This document shows, piece by piece, positions 52,991 to 63,589 of a stretch of DNA of 64,000 nt; positions within the stretch are counted from its first letter, which is position 1; the number at the start of each line of letters is the position of its first letter. A program made the position numbers and the translations under genes. The notes beneath the pieces are model-generated. The model ran no database searches. It had not been told where the DNA came from and worked only from the letters and a program-made list of their open reading frames with translations. The stretch lies in NCBI RefSeq assembly GCF_019279795.1, contig NC_056732.1:179726629-179790628 (forward strand), in the 5' to 3' direction. The DNA is from Protopterus annectens (lineage: Eukaryota > Chordata > Ceratodontiformes > Protopteridae).

Positions 52991-54775
52991 TTTTCTTTGA
53001 AAAGAGACAGTCGTCCTCCCAAAGGAGCTGCCAGACGAGAATCTACTGGCAGCTGAAAAGGCAGGTCATTGGGTCTGTTTACGAAAGGACTGACCCCTGC
53101 CCTCACCAGAAGTCTGAGCAGGTGAACTCCTGTTCTAGGCCTAAAAGAACCTTGAGCCCTGCCCCTACCACGCCTAGACCTACCCCTAGACTGGGAATCA
53201 TAAGCAGGATATGTCCACCCCTTAGCAGGCCAATTTCTACTAAACCAGCTGTACCTGCAAAAATCTTTAACAGTTTGCATAGACTTAGCTTTGTCCTCCA
53301 TTTTCTTTAAAACTGCTTCCACAGGTGAACCAAACAACACATCAGACTGTAAAGGAGCATCCAAAATCCTTGTCTTAACATGCTCAGCCAAATTTTGATC
53401 CCTCAACCAGGCATGCCTGCGAAGAACAGAACTAGTGGCAGCCACCCTCGAGGAGGCCTGCACAGCATCAAAACCACATTGCAAAGAATGCTTGCCCACT
53501 TGTTCAGACACAAACTAAATCCAGCAATTCTTTACAATCAATACCTTCCGCCAAAGCATCTACCTTAGATTTCAATTGTGAAAGGAGATAATTTTGATAT
53601 TTCAGCATGTGAAACTGACAATTCAACGCCTCATGGCTAGAGTGGAAGAAGTATACACTTTCTTCCCCACCTATCCAACGCCTTTGCCTCTTTGTCAGTG
53701 GGAACAGGATTTTTAACCACAGAGGCCTTAACACCTTTAGGCCCCTGAGAAACAGTTTCTGGGTCGCCCTAGGACTCTTAAACAAATACTTATGAGCGGC
53801 ACCCTATAGTACCTATCAGGTTTAACAGGAGCAGGAGGCAAAGAATCAGGGTTCAGGGAAGCCTCTGCAAAAACATCTTCCACCACATTTAACACAGGAG
53901 GTATAGCTAAGGGCCTATGCTGGGGTAAAACAAGAATTCCCTAAGCCTCTTCCTGGAATCAGAGTAATCCTGGCCTTCCCATTTAAAGTGCTCCCTCATG
54001 GAATGCAGAGTCTCTGAAAATGAAAAATCCTCAGGAGGAGAAGCAAGGAGTGGCATCATCCACATCAGAATCAGAATAATGAGGATACTCCTGCAAATCT
54101 TCCGCAGAAGACTCAGAAGCCCCTGAACCCTGTTCAAAACTGTCAAACTCAGGTTCCACCCTAGGCCTCTTATCAGGAGGGCCCATAGAACCTCTAATCA
54201 TAGTAATCAAATCTTCTGCCATTTTAAGCATATGTTTCTTAGGTACAGAACCCGAAATGCTAGGAGAAGCCCCTACTGAAGCTGAACTTGGCCTACCTCT
54301 AAAAGAAGTTTTGGCAACAGAAGGAGAGGCTCTAACTACTTTGGGAAGAGAGGGAAGAATAGTTACCTGAGAAGCCCCTTCAGCCTGGCCTGCCTCCTGA
54401 GAGGGTACATCCTGTAACAGTAAAGTTTCTGCCTGAGACTCCATAGAAACTCCTGGCAAAACCTCTGGCTCCACTGAGCCTCCTAAAGAACCGACGTCCG
54501 GGACTGCCGGTTCATCAACCCTAGGCTTCGCTGTTTTGTCCTTGGCGCTTTTGGCGCGCCGGAGCATCCGACGGCATTTTATAATTGCAACGCTTCCCAA
54601 ACACTAATCTGGCACAGTCTAACCTCCTCTTAATAGTGCGTTTGTTAAACCTAGCACAAGAGCGGCAACCAACAACGCCGTGCTCAGGCCCTAAACAAGG
54701 TATACACAATGTATGGTAATCCCTATGAGGTATTTGTTTCCCACAAGAAATACAGTTATTCACTTTTTCTGACAT
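52991..54775 (-). pseudogene. DIRS gag (E7), several frame breaks
   Basis: From the ATG at 54775: MSEKVNNCISCGKQIPHRDY, HTLCIPCLGPEHGVVGCRSC (zinc-binding array) and ARFNKRTIKRRLDCARLVFG. Middle part (54031-54600) is Ser/Pro-rich, then acidic. Further pieces are SFSETLHSMREHFKWEGQDY (54000), CQFHMLKYQNYLLSQLKSKV (53600), HSLQCGFDAVQASSRVAATS, HVKTRILDAPLQSDVLFGSP and an RGR-rich tail (RGRSRRGRGRAQGSFRPRTG). Breaks lie near 54600, 54040, 53790 and 53510. Confidence 0.88.
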
Positions 54776-54990
54776 CCGGTTAAATACTGAGGCAAGAAAA
54801 ACCAAAATGTTCCCAACGGGTACTTAGCCAACTCTGATTCGGTCTGAAAGAAATATTTCAGAACGCCAACCTGCACTCGCAAAACTGCTTCTGCATCGGA
54901 CCACGCGGCAAAAAGACTGAGGATATGGTCATGCGCATTAGTACCCTGGCGTACTGGACGCCAGTCTAATGCGCCCTGACCGACGTCAGC

Positions 54991-54996
54991 CTTATA
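54991..54996 (-). promoter_or_regulatory. Candidate TATA-like box in the right terminal repeat (E7)
   Basis: GTATAAG on the minus strand at the position equivalent to TATAAAGG of E4/E6, upstream of the gag ATG. Weaker match than in the other families. Confidence 0.4.
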
Positions 54997-55070
54997 CTCT
55001 GGTATTCGGGCCGACTGGATGCGGACTATACCCAATAGTAAGGACTGCAGCAATGGAAAACGAAGAACAT

Positions 55071-56240
55071 CAGATCCATAAAGGAGTTTGCAAAAAATGT
55101 TCCGTGTCCCTCAACACAGCAGGAGCTGTTTTTACAACTGGCTTTAATTTTCGTTCAAAGATGGAGAGAGTTTCTGTCAACCAACCTTGATCCAAGACAA
55201 TGGCTCTAAATGGTGGTGTATGTAAGGAGTTACACATCTTCGGTAGCCCTTGAATAACTGGAACAGGATGCTCTACCCTGAAGAACTTACAAAGCTCATA
55301 GTCAATTACTCTACTCATTAAAAGATTGACATCCAAGGTATGCAGTGACCTATAAAATTTATTAACATCAGGCATACTAATCTCTCTAAGTGCCACTATC
55401 AGATACAATATCATTTATACTACTGACACAGATCTAAGACAATCACAGCTCCGCCTTTGTCGGCAGGTCTAATCTGAATGTCATACATATTCTTAAGGTG
55501 TTCTAAGGCTTCCCGTTCATCTATGGACAAATTATAAAAAGTTTTCAAAGTATCCTTACAGAATTCATCAAGTCTGCTTCACATTATTTCAGAAATGACT
55601 CAAATCAACTATTTAGCTTCAAATTAAAACACTTGTTTTTGTCACAGTTAGGAAACAATACTTTCAGCATCACATTTCTCACAAAAAGTCTTGAGCTTAA
55701 AACAGTACCACTAAAATTAGTAGTAGAAGGTATAAACAAACTTCGACACAGCAAACTCTCCTGCAACTGAGTGAGCACAGTAGAGGGGATATTAACCACA
55801 ATCTCTTTGTTCATTTGACTTTCCAAGCTGGATTGCTGCATTCCAGTGACATTTTCCTTTTTCTTCCCCCTGCTCACAAAGCTTTACCTTGTCAGCTTGT
55901 TTGACTGCTTCACTGCTACTGGAGGAAATGGAAAACTAACAGAGCTGGAAGTAGGGGCTACTATTAGTTCTTTGTGATAAGCCCCTTGTATCAAACCAGA
56001 CTGGACTGGACTACCAGGATCTGGCAGCGAATCAGGAGTGGACTTCCCAATCTCAACCAATGAATGAGAGTCCTTCAGGGTAGTTGAGTTATCAGTCTCC
56101 TTTGCAGAACCTCTTGGCCAAACAAATATATGGCCATACTTAAAGTCCACAGTATCATGCTCAAATTTCTTACATTTCTGCTGCTTGAGTTTGTGTTCAG
56201 ACAGTACTGTAAATATCCTCCAACTTAAGTAGACACGAAT
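55071..56240 (-). pseudogene. Penelope N-terminus and RT fingers (PLE-d)
   Basis: Minus-strand landmarks: STVLTQLQESLLCRSLFIPS (about 55740-55800, the Penelope LS.GL.F.P region), MYDIQIRPADKGGAVIVLDL (about 55440-55490, the ADKGGAVVV fingers motif), SLHTLDVN, GLPKMCNSLHTPPFRAIVLD (LPK.HK......RPIV motif, about 55210-55260) and LKPVVKTAPAVLRDTEHFLQ (about 55090-55150). The frame is then cut by E7 and resumes at 49704. Several shifts; the segment at 55884-56240 is probably the N-terminal region. Confidence 0.85.
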
Positions 56241-56483
56241 AATACAGTTGTGTACACTTGCCATAAATGTAGATGTTCGAGTGTATTCACTGTTGCAGCC
56301 ATTACATTTGGGTAATCCTGGTTGCCCTCAGTCGGCCTGAATTCCAAAGTCCTGGGTTGGCTGCTGTCGCCCCTTCCCTGATGTCAGGTCGTCAGGGGTA
56401 TAAAAGATGCGGCCGACGCCATTTTCTTTAGTTTTTCTTGCCCCAGATGTCAGGTGCCCCGTAAAAGGGCAGTCAAAATTTAG

Positions 56484-56491
56484 TATGTATA

Positions 56492-56545
<54 letters not shown>
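56484..56545. repeat. (TA)n microsatellite
   Basis: About 30 TA units with one TG near the start, inside the left terminal repeat of E8. Confidence 0.97.
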
Positions 56546-56549
<4 letters not shown>

Positions 56550-57084
56550 CATGCACCAATATAAACTTTACCTTCCTCTACAAGCAAATACACCACATAG
56601 GTTGTATAAATCAAAGGAGGAAACATAGGTTCCATCAGTAGAAAAGGGAGATGGTGGGTAACCTGGACTGCAACAGTGAATACACTCGAACATCTACATT
56701 TATGGCAAGTGTACACAAAGTACAGTTGTGTACCTACCATAAATGTAGATGTTTGAGTGCATTCACTGTTGCAGTCATTACACTTGGGTTATCCTGCTGG
56801 CAGGCTACCCTCAGTCGGCCTGAATTCCAAAGTCCTGGTCCGGCGTCGGTTGCTGACGCCTCTTCCCTGACGTCAGTGCGCCAGGGGTATATAAAATGCA
56901 GCCAACGCCATTTTCTTCAGTTTTTCTTGCCCCAGATGTCAGGTGCCCCCAAGAAGGTAGGCAATACATATTGCTTATAAAAACATACAGTAAAATAAAA
57001 ACAATACCTTCATCTACAAGCAAATACACCACACAGGTTGTATAGGATAGAGTAGTATAGATTATTCCCAGCAAAGAAAGGGGG

Positions 57085-57200
57085 ATGGAGGGTGGGTAAC
57101 CTGGACTGCAACAGTGAATACACTTGAACATCTACATTTATGGTAGGTACACAACTGTACTATGTTCATCGTGTTTCATTGTTGCAGTCACTACACTTGG
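57085..57200. repeat. E9 internal complementary region
   Basis: Reads ..ggtacacaactgtact then atgttcatcgtgtttcattg.., with the junction at 57161/57162. Confidence 0.92.
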
Positions 57201-57254
57201 GTTGAATCCCATAGCTGAGGTAGGGTGGCTGGGTTTAAACAGGATTAGGAGTGG

Positions 57255-58543
57255 CTATGAGGCCCTGCAGAACTGCAGTGGCAAAGCCTGCTCTGGATTT
57301 AGAATAAAGAGGTAAGTGATAATGCTTGGTAAAAAAGTGTGCACTGAACTCCAAGTTGCAGCCTCCAAAATTTCCTTGGTTGGTACTCCTCTGAGAAAGG
57401 CTGCTGAAGTGGCTGCTGCCCTGGTAGAATATGGCCTAATATTCTTAGGCTCTGACTTGCCATGCTGTGCATAGCAGAAACGAATACAGTGTCCTATCCA
57501 TTTTGAAAGTCTGCTTTTAGATAGTCTTTCCTTGTGATCCTGCAGCATATGCTTACAAACAGTTGCTCAGTTTTTCTGAAAGCTTTTGTTTTGTCCAAGT
57601 AGAAGCGTAGCTGCCTGTGTATGTCCAAAGAGTGCAGAAGTCTCTCCCCTTTATTCTGGGGATTTGGATAAAACGTTGGCAAATGCAATGGTTTGGTCAA
57701 GAGCCATACTGGATACTACCTTTAGCATAAATGTTGGGTTTGTCCTTACAGAAACCCTGTCCGGATGAAAAATGATAAAAGGTACCACTGCCATTAATGC
57801 CTGTAACTCTGAGACTCTTCTTGCTGAAGTTATTGCTAGGAGCAGAGCAATTTTCCATAAGAATTTTAAGTCAGCTGTACTGGCTGGCTCAAAAGGAGGC
57901 AGTGTGAGCTATTCTAAGACAAAGTTGAGGTCCCATGTAGGTATCGGTGCTCTCCTTGGGGGGCGTTATGTTTTTTGCCCCTCTGAGGTACTGTGTTAGC
58001 AGTGGATGAAAGAAAATAGGAGGTTCCGTATTGTAATGAGCTGAAATAGCAGAGGTGGATCTTAACTAATGAGAAAGATAAGCCTTTGTCCAGCATCTCA
58101 GTTTGGTATTGTAAAATCTGAGGAATATTTGGAACAAGTGGTTCAAGTCCTTGTGCCTGGTTCCAAGCACAGAATCTCTTCCATTTTTCTGCATAAGATT
58201 TCCTAGTGCTGGGCCTCCTGGCTTCCAAAATGACATCCATAACAGCTTTAGAGAGAGGTATGTTCTGAGTGGCTATATTATCTGCCATGCAGCCAGATTT
58301 AAGGTTTTGAGTTGGCTGTGCAGGATCTGATTGTTTTGTTGAGTCAGAAGATGAGGTAAAGTCCAGGCTGGGCTTTGAGACCAGCTCTTTAGGATTGGGT
58401 ACCAGTGCTGGCGTGGCCAGTCTGGGGCAATCAATCATTTTTGGCTTCTCTTGTCTGACTTTTAGGAGCACCTTCGGAAGGAGAGGCAGTGGTGGAAAGG
58501 CATAAACTGTTAGGGTTTTCCAGCTGAAAGATAGAGCATCCAC
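57255..58543 (-). pseudogene. DIRS tyrosine recombinase (E9)
   Basis: The N-terminal part (57914-58543) has LSKAVMDVILEARRPSTRKS, YAEKWKRFCAWNQAQGLEPL and VPNIPQILQYQTEMLDKGLS. The arginine box (SARRVSELQ) is encoded around 57800. LLHSLDIHRQLRFYLDKTKA is at about 57590-57650. The C-terminus (57255-57548) reads RLSKWIGHCIRFCYAQHGKS, IRPYSTRAAATSAAFLRGVP and ILEAATWSSVHTF. IRPYSTR has tyrosine where most copies have histidine (HSTR), a substitution in the HxxR box. Several frame breaks. Confidence 0.88.
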
Positions 58544-59030
58544 TTTCCATGCTTGTGAGTGTTAAGTCCTCGTGCAGAATCTCTGTAGTTGGCAGTTGTG
58601 AGGGGAGGCAAAAAAATCTATGTCTGGGCATCCCCATTTCCTTGTTATGCTGAAGACCTGTGGATTTAGTTTCCACTCGTGAGGGTCCATGAAGTTCCTG
58701 CTTAGTTCATCTGCCAGAGTATTTTTCTTTCCTGGTAGGAATTGTGCCTGCAGATGTACTTGATACGTCAGTGCTGTGTTCCACAAAGTCATGGCTTGCC
58801 TGCAGAGGGGGTAGGAATGTGTGCCCCCTTGCTTGTTTATGTACCACATAACTGTAGTATTGTCCGTCTTTAGTAATAGTTGTCCTGGATGTAGTAGATC
58901 CTTGAAGGCTGTCAGGGCATTCTGTACAGCTAGCATCTCTTTTTGATTGATGTGAAGATGCATTTGGTCCGCGGGCATGTGCCCTGAATACATTTTCCTG
59001 CCATGTGTGCCCCCCCAGGCATAATCCGAT
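58440..59030 (-). pseudogene. DIRS RNase H (E9)
   Basis: The open part at 58562-58993 reads MHLHINQKEMLAVQNALTAF (glutamate), LLKTDNTTVMWYINKQGGTH (aspartate), VHLQAQFLPGKKNTLADELS and DPHEWKLNPQVFSITRKWGC, PDIDFFASPHNCQL. The tail (FSWKTLTVYAFPPLPLLPKV) is in the next frame at 58450-58543. The first acidic segment (TDASDYAWGGH region) is around 59000-59040. Confidence 0.85.
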
Positions 59031-59048
59031 GCATCTGTTAGTGTCTGC

Positions 59049-60111
59049 CTAGCTGTGGGTAAAGTGAAAGGCTGTCCCTTGTTGTGGTGACAGGCCAGTA
59101 CCCACCATCGAAACTCTTATTCCCTGCCTGCAACAGGAGTTATTATTGTTTCCAGGCTGTGGCAATGTGGAGTCCAAACACTTTTTAGGTACCATTGTAG
59201 CTTCCTCATATGCAGTCTTGCATATGGAATTAGCAGGATGCAGGATGCCATGAAGCCCAAAGCCTGCAGAATTTTTCTTGCAGGTAGCTGGGTCTTTGTT
59301 GCCATCATTTGAAAGTAATGAGTCCGTTGCCTTTGTTTGTCTGGCGTGAGATAAGCCATCTGGGCAGTTGTATTTACGCTTGCACCCAGGAATATTATCT
59401 CCTGAGGGCACTAGTTTTGATTTCTTTTCGTTTACTGTGTACCGTAGGCAAATTAGTAATTCTTTTACAAACGCCAGATGCTTTAGAACGTCCTTGCTCT
59501 CTGTTTGAATAAGGCAGTCCAAGTAGGGATATATTTGAATTTCTTTTTGTCTGCAAAATGCAATTACTGGTGCCAGGCATTTTGTGAAGACCCTAGGTGC
59601 AGTAGATAAGCCAAAGGGCAGTGCAGAGAATTGGTAATATATTGAGCCAGCTATGAATCTGAGGTATCTTCTGCAAGATTGTCTGATTGGGACATGCAGG
59701 TATGCCTCTGAGGTCCAAAGTAACTAGCCAAGCCTTCTTGCCCAGCATGGGTAGAAGCTGCTGCAGTGTAAACATTTTGAATTTTGGAACATCCAGGAAA
59801 GTAATTAGAGTCGACAGGTCCAGTATTAGTCTCCAGGCTTTGTCCTTTCTGGGCACCAAGAAAAATCTAGAGTAAAATCCTTGCCCCTGTTCTTGCTGTG
59901 GTACTTTTTGAATAGCTCTCATGCCCATGAGAGCAGAAATTGTTTTTTGTGCCTTGGTAGGGTGTGAAAGTGGAACCTGTAACCCTGAGAAACAATATTC
60001 AGTACCCATTTGTCCTGGGTGATCATGTGCCAATTTTGTGATAAAAGTGCTAGTTTTCCCCCAAGGGTGCTGCCAAAAGATAAGTGCTTGGCCTTTGTAG
60101 AGGGAAGTCAT
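59049..60111 (-). pseudogene. DIRS reverse transcriptase (E9), YLDC
   Basis: N-terminal part (59593-60111): QEQGQGFYSRFFLVPRKDKA, WRLILDLSTLITFLDVPKFK and KMFTLQQLLPMLGKKAWLVT, followed by a break within LDLR..(A)YLH. C-terminal part: LPTAPRVFTK region near 59590 (no one-base loss here), IQIYPYLDCLIQTESKDVLK, then YTVNEKKSKLVPSGD. The catalytic box has lost one codon, YLDC in place of YLDDC, removing an aspartate. Confidence 0.88.
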
Positions 60112-61873
60112 TGGGACTGTTTCCTATAAGGTTGTGGTTTGTGTTCTCCGCCTTTGGGGGCTGAAGCACCCCATTGTTAAGGTCTGTATGAGCCTTGGGG
60201 CTGAGATCTGCCTCTTGGGCGCCTCTTTGTGGCCTGTCTGACACTGGAAAGGACCAATTCTTAGAAAGACAGTTACTGCTAAATCTAGATGGCTGAACCT
60301 GCAAGAAATCCTTTACTGTCTGCATTGATTTTGCTTTAACCTCCATTTTCTTTAACACCTCTTCTGCCTTAACACCAAACAAAGTGTCATGCTGTAATGG
60401 AGCATCCAATAATTTTGCTTTAACATGATCAGGTAAGCTTTGCTCTTTTAACCAAGCATGCCTTCGAATGACAGAGCTGTAACTGTGGCTCTGCAAGAAG
60501 CCTCTAATGAATCAAAACATCGCCAAGTATGCTTTCCCACTTGTTCAGCTGCATTTCCTTATTGTCAGGACATTCTGAGCATGTAAGCATTTTCTGTTTT
60601 AGCAAAGACATTAGGTATTGTTGATATTTAAGCATGTGAAACTGGCAGTTTAAAGCTCTTACAGCTAAAGTAGAAGAAGTGTAAACTTTTTCCCCCATCT
60701 ATCCAGTGCTCTAGAATCCCTATCAGAGGGAACAGGGTTTTTTGCAGTGGAAGCCTTGACCCCTTTGGGACCCTGAGAAATTGTTTCTGGGTCAGCAGCA
60801 GGGTTTTTATAAAGAAATTTATGAAAGTCCGGGACCCTGTAGCACCTATCTGGCCTGACTGTGCAGGGGGTAAAGAATCAGGAGACAAACTGGATTCAGA
60901 AAAAACATCATTAACAATAACTAGCACAGGGGGGATAGCAAGGGGCCTGTGTTGAGGTAGTAAAAGAAAGTCTCTGAGCCTTTTCTTGGATTCTGAATAA
61001 TCCTGGCTCTCCCAATGGAAATGCTCCCTCATGGTGTGCAAGGTTACCCCAAAAGAGTAATCCTCAGGAGGAGAGGCTGAAGGGATAGATTCTTCAGCAT
61101 CAGAGTCCTCATAGGGAGGAAGAAAATGTCCCTGTTCTGAAGAGGAATCGGAGGAAATCGAAACCTGGTCAGAGGAGTCATAGTCAGTGTCTTGCCTAGG
61201 CCCTTTTATCAGGAGGGGGATGGGAACCCCTGATCAAAGTAATTAGGTCCTCGGCCATTTCAAGCATCTATTTCTTCGGCATGGATGACTGTCCAGGAGA
61301 ATGTTCTACTTGTTTCTTTGTCTTTAATGGTGTTTTAGACTTTGCCTTGGCTGCTGTGGCCTTGATAGTAAGCTGTGTAGGTCTGAAAACACCCTCAGAA
61401 GCCAATGCCTGCTCAGCGGCTCCGGACCCATCTGAGGGAATAGTTTCCATAGGCCCAATACCTTGAGTTTCCAGAGGCCTAGCTGTCTCCACATAGGAGT
61501 CGGAGGAGGCCTGTGGCTCTGAGGTAGCGGGTGTCAGGGGCTGCGAAAGTGCCTCACTGAGAACCGGCGACTGGCCTAGAAGAGGCTTTGTCATCAGTTT
61601 TGGACCTCGGATGCCTGTCCTTTTCTTTGTCTTTGCGTTTTTTATGAATTCCGGTCGTCGCTTGTTCCGACGGCATTATGTAGTTAAACTTTCGGCCAAA
61701 GTAATGTAAAGCAAAATCAAACAGACGCTTAATAGTGCATTGGCTGAATCTAGCACAAAACCGACAACTAGCAACATCGTGGTCAGGGCCTAGGCAAGGA
61801 ATACAGTAAGAGTGAAAATCCTTGAGGTATTTGCTTCCCCACAAGAAATACAACTGTTAACTTTTACTGACAT
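60112..61873 (-). pseudogene. DIRS gag (E9), several frame breaks
   Basis: From the ATG at 61873 the zinc-finger part reads KDFHSYCIPCLGPDHDVASC, RFCARFSQCTIKRLFDFALH and YFGRKFNYIMPSE. A frame break near 61830 removes the first CxxC from the frame. The middle pieces at 61268-61594 are Ser/Thr/Ala-rich. MHTMREHFHWESQDYSESKK and LLLPQHRPLAIPPVLVIVND lie near 60930-61041; KVYTSSTLAVRALNCQFHML near 60650; HVKAKLLDAPLQHDTLFGVK and VQPSRFSSNCLSKNWSFPVS near 60260-60430. Confidence 0.85.
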
Positions 61874-62046
61874 CGGTCTGGAGCAAGTAAAAGTTTCCCT
61901 AATGGGGTACTTAGCTTTATTGAACACTTTGGTTCTGAAATTCAATTTTTAAATTCTCAGGAGTTGGCTGACCGGCACTTGCGAACTGCTTTTGCTTCGG
62001 GCACCGCTCAGCAAGAAAGACTGAAGAAAATGTTGTCGGCTGCATC

Positions 62047-62053
62047 TTATATA
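62047..62053 (-). promoter_or_regulatory. TATA box in the right terminal repeat (E9)
   Basis: TATATAA on the minus strand, followed by gatgcagccgacaacatttt, at the position equivalent to TATAAAGG of E4 and E6 and about 175 bp upstream of the gag ATG. Confidence 0.6.
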
Positions 62054-62269
62054 CCCCTGGCGCACTGACGTCAGGGAAGAGGAGACAGCAACCGACGCCG
62101 GACCAGGACTTTGGAATTCAGGCCGACTGTGGATAGCCTGCCAGCAGGATAACCCAAGTGTAATGACTGCAACAGTGAAACATGAACATCTGTACTATGT
62201 TCTTCGTGTTTCACTGTTGCAGTCATTACATTTGGGTAGAGTCCCAAAGCTAAGGTTGGGAGGCTGGAG

Positions 62270-63562
62270 CTAAACAGCGTTAGGAGCGGCTATGATGTCC
62301 TGCAGAACTGCAGTGGCAAAGCCTGGCCTGGATTTAGAGTAGAGTGGCAGATGATAGTGCTTTATAAAGGTGTGCATTGAACTCCAAGCGGCAGCCTCTA
62401 AAATGTCCTTGGTTGGTACTCCTCTGAGAAAGGCTGCTGAAGTGGCTGCAGCTCTGGCTGAATGTGGCCTAATGCCCTTGGGCACTGGCTTGCCATGTTA
62501 TAAGTAGCAGAAACGAATGCAGTGGCCTATCCACTTTGAAATAGTCTGCTTTGAGATAGCCTTTCCTTGTGATCCTGCAGCATATGCCACTAGTAATTGC
62601 TCTGTCTTTCTGAAAACTTTGGTTCTGTCCAAGTAGAATCTAAGCTGTCTGTGTATGTCCAAAGAACACAGAATTCTCTCCCCCTTGTTCTGCGGATTTG
62701 GGTAAAAAGTTGGCAGATGAATAGTTTGGTTAAGAGCCACACTGGACACCACCTTAGGCATAAATGTTGGGTTTGCCCTCAGAGAGACTCTGTCTGGATA
62801 AAAAATGATGAAAGGTTCCACAGCCATGAGTGCCTGTAGCTCTGAAACTCGTCTTGCAGAAGTTATTGCTAGGAGCAGAGCTGTTTTACAAGATAAAAAC
62901 TTTATATCAGCAGTAGCAGCTGGCTCAAAGGGGAGTTTTTCCAAGACATAGTTGAGGTCCCATGCAGGCATTGGTGATCTCCTTGGAGGCCTTCAATTTC
63001 TGGCTCCTCTGAGGTACTGCTTTAATAAGGGATGAGAAAAGATTGGTGGCTCTGTATTGTAATGAGCCAAAATGGCAGAGGCATGAATTTTAATAGATGA
63101 AAAAGATGCACCTTTGTCCGGCATCTCAGTTAAGTATTGTAAAATCTGAGGAATATTTGGCACAGCTGTATGAGTTCCTTGTGCCTGGTTCCAAGCACAG
63201 AATCTCTTCCATTTTCCAGCGCAAGATTTTCTAGTACTAGGCCTTCTGGCTTCCAAAATGACATCCATCACAGCTTTACTGAGAGGTACGTTTTGCATGA
63301 CTACATTATCCGCCATGCTGCCAGGTTTAAAGTCCTGATTTGGGTGTGCAGGATCTGACTGTTTTGCTGAGACAGTAGAGGAGGTATTTGAGGCAAGGTC
63401 CAAGCTGAACATTGAGACAAGTTCCTTAGTATTGGATACCAGTACTGGCGGGGCCAGTCTGGGGTAATTGGTATCATCTTTGGCTTTTACTGTCTGACTT
63501 TTAGGAGTACCTTGGGGAGGAGAGGCAGTGGGGGAAAGGCATATAGCTGAAAGATAGGGCAT
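62270..63562 (-). pseudogene. DIRS tyrosine recombinase (E8)
   Basis: Three frame-separated parts cover the whole enzyme. At 62993-63562: LSKAVMDVILEARRPSTRKS, GKWKRFCAWNQAQGTHTAVP and FSSIKIHASAILAHYNTEPP. At 62498-62971: PAWDLNYVLEKLPFEPAATA, LLAITSARRVSELQALMAVE (arginine box), LCSLDIHRQLRFYLDRTKVF and KAISKQTISKWIGHCIRFCY. At 62270-62485: IRPHSARAAATSAAFLRGVP (HxxR retained), ILEAAAWSSMHTFIKHYHLP and LYSKSRPGFATAVLQ with the tyrosine region. Confidence 0.9.
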
Positions 63563-63589
63563 CCACTTTCCATGCTTGTCTGTGATAAA

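Larger units (their letters stand above)
49705..55070 (-). mobile_element. DIRS element E7, 5,366 bp, both ends defined
   Basis: Left end agtacagttttgtacc, right end ggaaaacgaagaacat; the internal complementary region at 50020-50115 joins the two. Terminal repeats (gcagtccttactattgggta, tcggcccgaatacc) differ from E4/E6, so this is a separate family. It sits in the PLE-d reverse transcriptase, and the flanks ..ttacaaaa|cagatc.. restore that frame. Minus-strand gag, RT, RNase H, YR are all present but broken. Confidence 0.95.
48200..56240 (-). mobile_element. PLE-d: long Penelope-like element, hosting E7
   Basis: The most complete Penelope copy. On the minus strand it has an N-terminal region (55884-56240), RT fingers and palm (55070-55860 and 49333-49704, split by E7), RT end and thumb (48690-49330), a GIY-YIG core (48400-48640) and a 3' hammerhead motif (48213-48250). 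E8 begins at 56241 and interrupts its 5' part, which probably resumes past position 64000. A single orientation is visible; no inverted partner is present inside the window. Confidence 0.85.
56719..62189 (-). mobile_element. DIRS element E9, 5,471 bp, nested in E8
   Basis: Left end agtacagttgtgtacc, right end gtgaaacatgaacat, confirmed by its own internal complementary region near 57085-57200 (junction 57161/57162). The empty site reads ..gtacacaa|ctgtact.., which is the internal complementary region of E8. Minus-strand gag, RT, RNase H, YR are present but each carries breaks. Confidence 0.95.

Noticed and set aside
56241..56718. A solitary DIRS terminal repeat
   Set aside because: The half internal complementary region at 56650-56718 continues at 62190, so this is the left part of E8 split by E9.
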